A stretch of 62,594 nucleotides of DNA from Dysgonomonas sp. 520. GTDB lineage: Bacteria > Bacteroidota > Bacteroidia > Bacteroidales > Dysgonomonadaceae. The stretch spans positions 1 through 62,594 of the forward strand of contig NZ_QVMP01000020.1 of assembly GCF_010501095.1 (NCBI RefSeq). The letters run 5' to 3'. Positions within the stretch are counted from its first letter, which is position 1. Every line of letters begins with the position of its first letter. The notes below the pieces were generated by a model, which saw only the letters and a list, made by a program, of their open reading frames with translations, made no database searches and was not told the origin of the DNA. Below, one piece after another: positions 1 to 8,507 of this stretch. Both the position numbers and the translations under genes were made by a program.

Positions 1-52
1 GATGGTCAAAATTGCTTCTATAAAATTATTGTTGAATAAAATTTAAACAAAC

Positions 53-177
53 TCTTAAATTATACTTAATTTTTGAGTTTTTGTCATGTTGAACGTAGTG
101 AAACATCTAAAAAACAGATCCTTCGATACTCTCAGGATGACAAAATTGAATAAAACGAAAAAGTCTAGACGGTTTCA
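53..177 (+). mobile_element. MITE-like element family A, copy 1 (left end degraded)
   Basis: This non-coding element recurs at 14562-14702 and 39091-39262. Its right end (161-177, aagtctagacggtttca) matches the other copies exactly, and the interior is nearly identical. The left terminal inverted repeat (tctagacttttt in the other copies) is lost, and homology begins near 53. The interior can fold: the arm around 84-110 pairs imperfectly with the arm around 118-144. It lies about 60 nt upstream of the lyase gene and could affect that gene's expression. Confidence 0.75.
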
Positions 178-235
178 TCGTAAACATCAAGTATTCTAAC
201 AAAATTTAGACCTTAAATTCTCAAACACTGTATAG

Positions 236-2971
236 ATGAAACATACGTGCATATTATTATTACTATTAAATTGTTTTTTTTCATACGGGCAAGATATTCC
301 CCTACCGTCTGATTTACCACAGACACATCCTCGTTTGATGACAACACCCGCTTACAAGCCTGTATTGCAAAAGCAACTAAAAGAAGAAGTTTGGGCAAAA
401 GAGGTGATGCAAGGTATTTTAAATAGAATCGACCCTTACGTAGAAAAGACCCGGACGCAAGAGGATTGGCTGACCTCCCGCCTGATGATGTACTGGAAAA
501 GCAAGGCGACGAATGTATATATACGTGGAGGTGTTTACTCTCATGCCGACGGTGAAGCACCTGTTCCTACGGTCAGATTTGGAAGTACAAGAGGAATCGG
601 CTCGCCAATAAAAAGACCAAAAATTGAAGATGTGATTCCTTATATGGATGATACTAAAGGAGTTTATTTTCATAATACTGCCAAAGAAGGAAATCCTTTG
701 GAATGGGTAGACCAATCGAATGTATCGGGAGGAAGCATAGAAAGCATCAACGAAGAAATTATGAAGTTGGCTAAAGATGCCGCTTTTCTCTACTGGCTGA
801 CCGATGATAATAAATATGCGAAGTTTGCATTCAACTTGTTCGATACTTACATGATCGGCATGTATTACCGCAACGAGCCTCTGGATCTGGGCAACGGTCA
901 TGCGCAAACATTAGCCGGACTTTCCACGTTTGAGGTCATACAGGAGCGGATTCTTAACGAATTGTCTTACACCTACGATTTCTTGTATGCTTACATAGAG
1001 AAGAATCATAAAGACAGAATGGATATATATTCCACTACATTCAAAAAGTGGATAGACCTAACCATCAAAAACGGGGTTCCTCAAAACAACTGGAATCTGC
1101 ACCAAGCTAAATTCATACTGAAAGTGGCTATGGTGCTGGAAGATAACAGTAAATATGCAGATGGAAAAGGACGTGAATATTATATTGATTACATTCTGAA
1201 TAAAAGTTCTGCCCGCCAATGGTCGCTGACCGATTTCATGAAATTCGGCTATAATATGGAAACGGGTATTTGGAACGAATGTCCGGGATATGCACAAGGC
1301 GTAACACGGGATTTAACTAACTTTATCCGTGATTATGATAATACGTTCAATCAGAATCTACTGTCATATACTCCGGTTATAAGAAAAGCTGTGGAGGTAT
1401 TGCCTCAATACTTGTTTCCCAACAATAAAATCACCGCATTTGGAGATTCTCATTACAGTAATATCAACACCGAAGCTTTCAGCGATATGATACGAATGGC
1501 TCAGAAATATGAGGACAAGGCTGATGAAAAGTTATTTACTGAGATGTATAAACTATTTGAACCAAGAGCAGAACAAACAGAAAATAAAGGGAGTAACCTT
1601 CCTGCACAAGTATCCACTTTTTTCACAACCAAACCACTTGTTTTAGATAAAAAAATCGGAAAAGGAAAACTAAGCGACTATGTTACACAAACATTTTATG
1701 CTCCTAACGTGAGTTGGTTTGTTCAGCGGAATAAATATAATGACAGACAAAATGGACTGATGATATCTCAATATGCTTCGTTCGGCAACCATGCCCACAG
1801 TAACGGTATAGCTATGGAATTGTATGGAAAGGGCTATGTATTAGGTGCCGAGTCGGGAATCGGGTCTTCTTATTTTGAAAAACCTTATCTGGAATATTAT
1901 TCCCAGTTTCCTGCACACAATACGGTGATGGTAGACGGCATATCCAAATATCCTGAGATGCTGAGCAATCATCCTTTCGACTTGCTTTCCTGCTATCCGG
2001 CATCGGGACAAAAAAACGGATATTATCCCAACATAACTTATTCGGAGGTTTATTTTCTTGAGCCTGAAAGCAGAAGTGATCAAAACCGTCTGCTAAGTAT
2101 TGTCAGCACAGGAGAAACATCGGGCTATTATGTAGATATTTTCCGTTCGAAGAAACAACGAAAAGGAGATAAATTTCACGATTATTTTTATCATAACTTA
2201 GGTCAGGAATTGTTTATTCAAAACACAACAGGGCAACATTTAAACTTACAGCCAAGTCAGGAAATGGCTTTTGCAGGAGGACATCTCTTTGCCTTGGATT
2301 ATATGTGGGATAAAGAATCAGCAAAAACGAATGAAGATTATCAAGCCGTTTGGAAAATGACAATGCCGGACAACAACCATATCTATATGAATTTATGGAT
2401 GAAAGGCTATGAGGGTCGGGAAGTATTCTCAATTAAAGCCCCATCGTGCAAATCTTTTCGGGGCGATCACGGATTACCCTATCAGGTGGATAAAGATCCT
2501 TATCTGACTATCGCCGCCCGTCAGCATGGCGAAGCATGGAAGCATCCGTTTGTCTCCATATTTGAACCGACAACCGAAAATGAAGGCAGGTCAATACAAT
2601 CAATCAATTCTTTCAACGCTAAAAATGTTTCACCCGATTTTGTGGGTTTGATTGTAAAAAACAAATCGGGTTGGATAGACTATATATTTTCATCGGTGAA
2701 AGACGAAGTTGCCCTTTATAACGATATGTCGGTAAATGCCACTTATGCAGTGATAAGAGAAAACGGAAATGATTTTACGATCTTCATGGGGAATGGAAAA
2801 CTCATAAAAGCGAAAGGGTTTACGATTGAGGCTGACGAAGAGACTAACGCCACATTAGAATACAAAAACGGTGATTATTGGTTGGCATGTGATACACCTG
2901 TTACGATTATCACAGAAAAAAATAAGAAAGTAAAATTTGAGAAAACAGCTTACCATAAAATTAAGTTATGA
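236..2971 (+). CDS. Heparinase II/III-type polysaccharide lyase
   Basis: Probable secreted or periplasmic polysaccharide lyase cleaving uronic-acid glycans by beta-elimination. A signal peptide occupies about residues 1-18 and ends at SYGQ. The N-terminal half is an alpha-helical toroid-like region containing NNWNLHQAK. The middle carries the heparinase II/III signature around residues 515-565 (FGNHAHSNG, then LGAESGIGSSY and FPAHNTVMVDG), including histidines typical of this fold. The C-terminal third is beta-rich. At 911 residues it is longer than classic heparinase II. The stop overlaps the next gene's start by 4 nt, so the two are probably cotranslated. No SusC/SusD pair is visible, so this may be the end of a locus that starts outside the window. 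The exact CAZy family and substrate cannot be set from sequence alone. Confidence 0.8.
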   Translation: MKHTCILLLLLNCFFSYGQDIPLPSDLPQTHPRLMTTPAYKPVLQKQLKEEVWAKEVMQGILNRIDPYVEKTRTQEDWLTSRLMMYWKSKATNVYIRGGVYSHADGEAPVPTVRFGSTRGIGSPIKRPKIEDVIPYMDDTKGVYFHNTAKEGNPLEWVDQSNVSGGSIESINEEIMKLAKDAAFLYWLTDDNKYAKFAFNLFDTYMIGMYYRNEPLDLGNGHAQTLAGLSTFEVIQERILNELSYTYDFLYAYIEKNHKDRMDIYSTTFKKWIDLTIKNGVPQNNWNLHQAKFILKVAMVLEDNSKYADGKGREYYIDYILNKSSARQWSLTDFMKFGYNMETGIWNECPGYAQGVTRDLTNFIRDYDNTFNQNLLSYTPVIRKAVEVLPQYLFPNNKITAFGDSHYSNINTEAFSDMIRMAQKYEDKADEKLFTEMYKLFEPRAEQTENKGSNLPAQVSTFFTTKPLVLDKKIGKGKLSDYVTQTFYAPNVSWFVQRNKYNDRQNGLMISQYASFGNHAHSNGIAMELYGKGYVLGAESGIGSSYFEKPYLEYYSQFPAHNTVMVDGISKYPEMLSNHPFDLLSCYPASGQKNGYYPNITYSEVYFLEPESRSDQNRLLSIVSTGETSGYYVDIFRSKKQRKGDKFHDYFYHNLGQELFIQNTTGQHLNLQPSQEMAFAGGHLFALDYMWDKESAKTNEDYQAVWKMTMPDNNHIYMNLWMKGYEGREVFSIKAPSCKSFRGDHGLPYQVDKDPYLTIAARQHGEAWKHPFVSIFEPTTENEGRSIQSINSFNAKNVSPDFVGLIVKNKSGWIDYIFSSVKDEVALYNDMSVNATYAVIRENGNDFTIFMGNGKLIKAKGFTIEADEETNATLEYKNGDYWLACDTPVTIITEKNKKVKFEKTAYHKIKL

Positions 2972-4632
2972 GAAAAATATTTTTTATACTAAGTCTTATT
3001 CTATCTACGACAGTCAATGCCCAAATTTACAAATCACAAGTTTGGGTGTCGGATCAAGGAAACGGTACATATAAGAATCCGATTCTTTACGCCGATTATT
3101 CCGATCCCGACGTAATACGTGTTGGTGACGATTACTATATGACCGCATCCAGCTTCAACTGCGTACCGGGTTTGCCTATCCTTCACTCGAAAGATTTGGT
3201 GAATTGGCAGTTAGTCAACTATGCGCTGAAAGACTTGTATCCGGAAAGTGTAGAACCTGCCAATTTCTTCGACAAGGCACAGCATGGAAAAGGAGTTTGG
3301 GCTCCCTGCATCCGCTATCATAAAGGAGAATATATGATCTACTGGGGTGATCCGGATTTTGGTATCTATGTAGTAAAAACAAAAGATATACTTGGCAAGT
3401 GGGATAAACCAGTCTTGGTATTACCCGGAAAAGGCAGGATAGACCCAAGTCCTTTGTTCGATGATGATGGTAAAGCATACCTGGCTCATGCTTGGGCAGG
3501 AAGCCGAGCAAGGCTGAACAGCATAATGACTGTTTGCGAGATGAATGAAGATGGCACAAAAGTCATCAGCGAAGAGTCATTGATATTTGATGGTAATGAT
3601 GGTAACCATACAGTAGAAGGAGGTAAGTTCTACAAGAAAGACGGCTATTACTATCTGCTTGCTCCTGCGGGAGGTGTGGCTATGGGATGGCAAATTGCTT
3701 TACGCTCGAAGAACATTTACGGTCCTTATGAAGTAAAGACAATTCTGGCTCAGGGCAAAACCAATATTAACGGACCTCATCAGGGCGGTTTGGTAGAGAC
3801 ACAAACAGGTGAGTCGTGGTTCATACATTTTCAGGATAAAGGTCTTTACGGACGCATTTTGCATCTGCAACCGGTCAACTGGAAAGATGGCTGGCCTGTA
3901 ATGGGAATCAATGATAAAAATTATTGTGGAGAACCTGTAATAACATATAAAAAGCCAAATGTTGGGAAGACATATCCGATAGAAACTCCTGTGGAAAGTG
4001 ATGAATTTGATTCAGCGAAACTCGGACTGCAATGGTCTTGGCACTCCAACCCCGGACAAGCATGGGGTTTTGCTTCAACTGATGGCTATTACAGAATGTA
4101 CGGACAATATTACCCCGATAATTACTCCAACTTCTGGGATATACCTAATCTGCTGATGCAAAAATTACCTGCACCACAATTTTCTGCTACGGCCAAAATA
4201 TCAGCAGTTTTGAAGAATGATGGCGATAAGGCAGGGCTAATAATGATGGGATGGGACTATTCCTATATAGCATTACTGAAAAGAGGAGATAAATATCTAC
4301 TGGAACAAATTACCTGCACTGATGCCGAGCAAAAGACGCAAGAGAATAAAGTATCGGAAATTATATTGAACGGACTGAAGATTGATAAACGAATGAATTA
4401 CCAAACTCCTATTGATAATGTACATCTCTACGTGCGTGTGTCTGTTAAGGACGGAGGGTTATGCAGATTTAGTTATAGTGTTGATGGCAAAAAATTTCAG
4501 AATGTAGGCGAATCGTTTCAAGCCAAACAAGGCAAATGGATAGGTGCAAAAACAGGAATGTTCATCATGAACGAAAAAGAAAACACATCCCGTTCGTGGG
4601 TCGATATAGACTGGTTCAGAATAGAAAAATAG
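2968..4632 (+). CDS. Glycoside hydrolase family 43 (xylosidase/arabinofuranosidase-like)
   Basis: Secreted GH43 enzyme likely to remove xylose or arabinose (or a related sugar) from glycan side chains. A signal peptide spans residues 1-18 (VNAQ). The five-bladed propeller covers about residues 35-330. All three GH43 acidic residues are recognisable: general base D46 in DYSDPDV, pKa modulator D159 in GRIDPSP, and general acid E217 in TVEGGKF. A C-terminal concanavalin-like GH43 accessory domain follows at about residues 345-554, as in the long beta-xylosidase subgroup. The ATGA overlap with the lyase gene indicates a two-gene operon acting on one polysaccharide. The specific sugar is not determined. 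Confidence 0.9.
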   Translation: MRKIFFILSLILSTTVNAQIYKSQVWVSDQGNGTYKNPILYADYSDPDVIRVGDDYYMTASSFNCVPGLPILHSKDLVNWQLVNYALKDLYPESVEPANFFDKAQHGKGVWAPCIRYHKGEYMIYWGDPDFGIYVVKTKDILGKWDKPVLVLPGKGRIDPSPLFDDDGKAYLAHAWAGSRARLNSIMTVCEMNEDGTKVISEESLIFDGNDGNHTVEGGKFYKKDGYYYLLAPAGGVAMGWQIALRSKNIYGPYEVKTILAQGKTNINGPHQGGLVETQTGESWFIHFQDKGLYGRILHLQPVNWKDGWPVMGINDKNYCGEPVITYKKPNVGKTYPIETPVESDEFDSAKLGLQWSWHSNPGQAWGFASTDGYYRMYGQYYPDNYSNFWDIPNLLMQKLPAPQFSATAKISAVLKNDGDKAGLIMMGWDYSYIALLKRGDKYLLEQITCTDAEQKTQENKVSEIILNGLKIDKRMNYQTPIDNVHLYVRVSVKDGGLCRFSYSVDGKKFQNVGESFQAKQGKWIGAKTGMFIMNEKENTSRSWVDIDWFRIEK

Positions 4633-4640
4633 AATATAAT

Positions 4641-4860
4641 AACCCGTAGTGCATTTAGAAAATAAAAGATAACTAACTGAAACACAAAACATATCCACAT
4701 TACCATTGAGTCATCTTCGCTCCTCGAACGTTGTTTCTGTACAAAGTGAAGGATCTGTTTTTTTGAGAATCCAGATTCTTCGTTGCTCTCAGAATGACAA
4801 AGCCGGTATGAATTTTATAATAAATGAGTTAACATCAAAGTATTAAATACACTACGGGTT
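4641..4860 (+). mobile_element. MITE-like element family B, copy 1
   Basis: A 220-bp non-coding element with terminal inverted repeats: aacccgtagtgcattta at the left and taaatacactacgggtt at the right (16 of 17 positions pair). Copy 2 at 24084-24270 is in the opposite orientation and matches at both ends and in the flanking interior. The core contains the short module ttgagtcatcttcgctcctc (from about 4707) in place of the usual hairpin arm. Flanking 9-mers match at only 6 of 9 positions, so a target duplication is not convincing here. Confidence 0.75.
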
Positions 4861-5126
4861 ATAGATAATGTTTATAAAAGCTCAGTTCTGTAACTGAATT
4901 TGCGAATTATAAATAGTAAAGCAAAATCACGTCATCAGCCTCGTTAATTCAGAAAAAAAGTAGTAACATTGTACATCCTAAAAGTTTCACATTACAGATA
5001 GATGTACAGAATCGCGTTAAATATTATTTTTCAATTACCCAATTCTTTATTTGATAATTCTTGCAATTCATTGGTATACAGGTTGAATATTCGTTTTTCT
5101 AAAATATTAAAAAAAGAAGTGCTGTT
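4861..5126. other. Gene-free stretch before the membrane AraC gene
   Basis: An AT-rich intergenic region. A small hairpin (tcagtt-ctgt-aactga) lies near 4883-4898. I see no TAnnTTTG promoter with a good upstream element and no coding potential. Confidence 0.4.
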
Positions 5127-5543
5127 ATGATTGTCCAATCATATTACATTGCCCTTATTGCCCTTATTGTTGCCACAGCTATTCTGGGTTTGCTATTTAT
5201 AGCGCAACACAGCCAAAACGAAACAACGATGCGCAATTTCCATATAGCCAAACGGCTGATGGCAGCTGCGTATTTTTGTGTGGCAGTTGGTAAACTGCTC
5301 GAATTATTGAGTCATATTGGCGGACAAACTGCCGCCGCTGAAACCCCGAAAATTTTGCTTTCACAGGTTATTACGCTTGTGGTTGCAGTATCGCAAGCAT
5401 TAATTTTTACGCTATCGTGTCTGCTGTTGCTCGATACGAAAAGCGTTAATCGAGAACAACTCAAAGTACAAATTATTCACAGTTGCCTTATACATAATAG
5501 CTGTGGTGGCTTGCTATGTTATTTTACCAAAATCGGCAGTTGA
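5127..5543 (+). pseudogene. Membrane-bound AraC-type regulator, N-terminal fragment (frameshifted)
   Basis: This fragment encodes the first transmembrane helices of a Bacteroidetes regulator with several membrane helices followed by an AraC DNA-binding domain. Hydrophobic segments lie at about residues 5-26, 45-62 and 77-102. After SVNREQLKVQ the reading frame stops looking membrane-like. The +1 frame from about 5461 continues sensibly (YKLFTVALYIIAVVACYV), giving the next transmembrane helix. One indel near 5455-5475 therefore splits the gene. Rejoined, it would span 5127-6219, about 364 residues. It is either a real pseudogene or a single-base sequencing error; the damaged neighbour favours real decay. 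Confidence 0.75.
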
Positions 5544-6219
5544 AGTTTCGGTTTATGTTTTCACCATGATGTATTGTGCTACGCTTGTTTATTTTACTTA
5601 CTGCTTTACTGATAGTTATCGGCGTTTTCGTGTAACGATGGACAATTTCTACTCCGAAGACCTTGCTGCTCGCCTACGGTGGATTGCCATAGTGTTTTAT
5701 GCTGCGCTCGTTGTGGGAGTATTTGCACTTGTTACGGCTCAGTATTTTAACTTTGTACTCGGAACAGCTTTTGCGCTCACATCTCTGTGTTTCTATACTT
5801 TTTTCGGAATACAGATACTTAATTATCAATGGCAGTTTGAAATAATAGAAACACCCCAAAATGACGAAAACACAGAAAGTCCGGCAAAAATAAACACCGG
5901 TCTTCTGCGACGTTGGATTGACGAAAAACAGCTTATGGAGCAAGGTATTACTATTAACAATGTGGCGCATTACATTGGCACCAACCGCCACTACCTTTCG
6001 GAATATATCAACGCCAACAAAAATATGACTTTTCGCCAATGGATAAATAGCCTGCGTCTTGCCGAAGCAAAAAAACTGATAAGGGAAAACCCTGAAATGA
6101 CATTGAACGAAATTGCCGAACAATCGGGATATTCTAATGCGAGAAATCTGATTCGCCAGTTTTACCAACAAACAGGTGGCTCGCCAACAGTCGGGAAAGA
6201 AAAAAATCTCAATTCTTAA
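5503..6219 (+). pseudogene. Membrane-bound AraC-type regulator, C-terminal fragment
   Basis: This is the second half of the split regulator. The nominal GTG start at 5503 is internal, because the same frame is open and sensible back to about 5461. It carries further transmembrane helices (residues about 1-35 and 62-110), then an AraC-type helix-turn-helix domain at about residues 150-232, including GITINNVAHYIG and MTLNEIAEQSGYSNARNLI. Proteins of this build respond to signals at the membrane and often control an adjacent surface-protein gene. The tandem 19-nt repeat just downstream is a plausible target. If the frameshift is real the DNA-binding half is cut off from its sensor half. Confidence 0.75.
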
Positions 6220-6224
6220 ATTTT

Positions 6225-6263
6225 TTGTTGTTTTGTCACCTCGATTGTCGTTTTGTCACCTCG
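6225..6263 (+). promoter_or_regulatory. Tandem 19-nt direct repeat, probable AraC operator
   Basis: Two copies of TTGTYGTTTTGTCACCTCG (6225-6243 and 6245-6263) differ at one position and repeat with a 20-nt period, about two helical turns. Direct repeats of this size and phase are typical of AraC-family binding sites. They lie between the regulator gene and the large surface-protein gene. That the adjacent regulator binds here is inference. Confidence 0.6.
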
Positions 6264-6285
6264 CAAACAGTTGAGTTTTCGTAAT

Positions 6286-6319
6286 TTTACAGATATTAAT
6301 AAAAATTATAATCTGTAAA
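6286..6319 (+). promoter_or_regulatory. Inverted repeat in leader of surface-protein gene
   Basis: Nine-base arms tttacagat (6286-6294) and atctgtaaa (6311-6319) surround a 16-nt AT-rich spacer, just before the start at 6324. It could be a second regulator site or a weak RNA hairpin over the translation start region. Confidence 0.35.
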
Positions 6320-6323
6320 TTCT

Positions 6324-6785
6324 ATGTTACTATTAAAAACAACTCTTGGCAATCTTAAAAAACTTGTCATAACTTTGATTTTAATGAGTTTTACCCCATC
6401 CTTATTATGGGCAGTTCCGCCCCTCATCATCCCGAATGATGTAATTACGGTTGAGGGAGGAGTTGTCAGTCCCGACAACCCCGATGTGTACGAAATTGAC
6501 AAAGGCTTTTATGTCAACGGCACGTCTTACACGCTCACGCTCATGCGACCGCAAGGTGCCGGGGCAAACTATCCCGTTCGTATTGAATATACGCTGCAAT
6601 GCAACATCTACGACAATAATCTTTCACGACCCTTATTTTGGAAAGATAAAGAAAACGAAGAATTTTTGGACGAGGGCGTTCTCGAATTTGCTGCAGGCGA
6701 AATAACAAAAACCCTCGCCGTGGGAAGACAAAGAGTCTCCGGGACCATGTTTAGTTCGTCAAGCCGATTCTTTAATGAACCTTAA
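6324..6785 (+). pseudogene. Large T9SS surface protein, fragment 1 (signal peptide end)
   Basis: This is the N-terminal piece of a very large secreted protein. A long signal sequence with a hydrophobic stretch at about residues 14-30 ends near LLWAVPP. It is followed by a beta-rich segment (DVITVEGGVVSPDNPDVYEI) resembling a Calx-beta or Ig-like module. The frame runs into a stop at 6783-6785, while the +1 frame continues in the same style from about 6770. An indel near 6730-6775 is therefore likely. Pieces at 6775-8139, 8140-8505 and 8508-12398 belong to the same original gene of about 6,075 nt. Confidence 0.7.
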
Positions 6786-8139
6786 AGTAGCGGCAAATCA
6801 AACTTTAATTCCTCAGATTTATGTCTCGGATGAAAACATGAATATGGGCGACGCAATGCCGGTAATTATAGACGATTGGCAATTGATAAATGTTCCGCCG
6901 CGTTTTGGCGCAATTACGGCCAATGCCACAAGTTACGATAAAGGTGCAACTATTGAGCTTACCATTCCGGTATTGAACAGTAAACTGCTGCAAAAACTCT
7001 TCCCGAATAACACTTGGCTCAACGATATTTATGTTACGCTCGATGGCGGAAAAACGTTTACTAATCACGCCTACCTCACTTTCGACGGTATAAATAACAA
7101 CATTATTGCCATTGCCGAAGCCAAAAATCAAACCAATAGTGCAATAACTGTAACAGCCGAAGTAGTGCACCGCGTAAAAGGCGAGCCAACAGGGCCGGAT
7201 GACGTTATACCAACAACAGATTATTATATATATAATGCAAATACGTCATTTATAGTTACATCGAAACAAGCGAAATTTAAACCAATAGAATCGTTTGAGT
7301 TTACGCTACCTAAAGATAATTATGTAAATATTAATCTGCCGAATGTTGCTATTCTTGCAAAAACAAATCCAATAGAATCGACGTTTAAAACCGGAACGTG
7401 GACAAGCAGCGACCCTGCAGTGGCCGAAGTTTCGGTAAACGGCATACTCAAGCCAAAGAGTTATGGCAAAACCACTATAACTTTTACGAGCCACGAGGTT
7501 GAATATCGCGAGTTGATGGATATTGAGGCCAATAATGATGTTTTAATACAGTCGTTCGATATTTATGTAGTTGGCGATTATCCCGAGTGGAGTATTGCAA
7601 ATGATTCCGGATATTATAAAATGATAAACGAACCCAACAGGAACAATATATGGGTTTCGCATAATTTAAAAAACAGCGATTGGAAAGTTGATGGAGAAGT
7701 ATCGGTAAAGGTTATCCACTCCGATTCCGAACAATATCAGCCAATTGTTGATGCTTTCGAGGTTACACCTTCTATGCTTGAGAATGCCAGAGGCTTGGTT
7801 TATAACATTCCTTTCAACGATCATACATTCCCAAAAAAACCAACAGCGTTCGAAGCGTGGAGGGCAGACACCATCTGGGCTAAACCTTACCGTGTAGAGA
7901 TGTCTTTTCCGCTGAAACAAACTGTTGGAGATAGAGTAATGACTTGTGTGTTGCGCGATACGTTTAACATTCATCTTTTGTTGCCCGAAAAACCAGAAGT
8001 GAGGCTCATCCGGGATGTTCCTGTAGAAGTGATGGTCGGGGAAGATTTAACTCTCAAATATGAAGTTAAGTACTTGAATAAAGATAACCCTAATTATCAT
8101 GGATTTGAAGTGTTTATAGGCAAACAATGGTATGACTAA
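6775..8139 (+). pseudogene. Large T9SS surface protein, fragment 2
   Basis: This is the second in-line piece of the broken surface protein. It is beta-rich with probable Ig-like modules; one resembles a bacterial Ig-like (Big_2) domain (TWTSSDPAVAEVSVNGILKP). It has no signal peptide or convincing independent ribosome binding site, which supports reading it as a continuation of 6324-6785 after a frameshift. It ends at an in-frame TAA (8137-8139). The same frame stays open and protein-like for another 120 codons after that stop, so the TAA looks like a nonsense mutation. Confidence 0.7.
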
Positions 8140-8505
8140 GATGATTGGGAGGTTGCCGGTCAAGAGTCGCATAAATTTGTTTGTGCTACTTCCGATAGCT
8201 ATAAAGAATTCCTTATCTCTAACGATCTAAGATGGCAAGAACCTTCCGAAGCCTCTGGTTGGTTAGAACTAACAGATATGGGGCATTACTACAATGCAAC
8301 TGTTTCAATTAGCTTTTCCAGCGAAAAATGGGGTCACAAATGGCAAGGGTATTCTGAAATATCGGTAGAAAACTTGGATGGATTTATTGGTAAGCACTCG
8401 TTGTTTGGAGATGTTTTATTTAAAACAAGCAAACCTTACGAAGAAAGTAAGAATCTGACGGCTCAATTACAACATCTTCAAATGGCTACTATTTATTACC
8501 TTTAG
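8140..8505 (+). pseudogene. Large T9SS surface protein, fragment 3
   Basis: This is continuation in the same frame as fragment 2 after the TAA at 8137-8139 (DDWEVAGQESHKFVCATSD onward). An internal ATG at 8278 is available but has no clear ribosome binding site. The frame closes at 8503-8505. The alternative frame is blocked by stops at 8421 and 8448 and becomes open from 8451 (SITTSSNGYYLLPLDLHNYEVW). The third lesion therefore lies between about 8450 and 8500. Confidence 0.65.
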
Positions 8506-8507
8506 AT

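Noticed and set aside
6225-6263. CRISPR-like direct repeat
   Set aside because: Only two adjacent copies with a 1-nt gap and no spacers or cas genes; it is better read as an operator.
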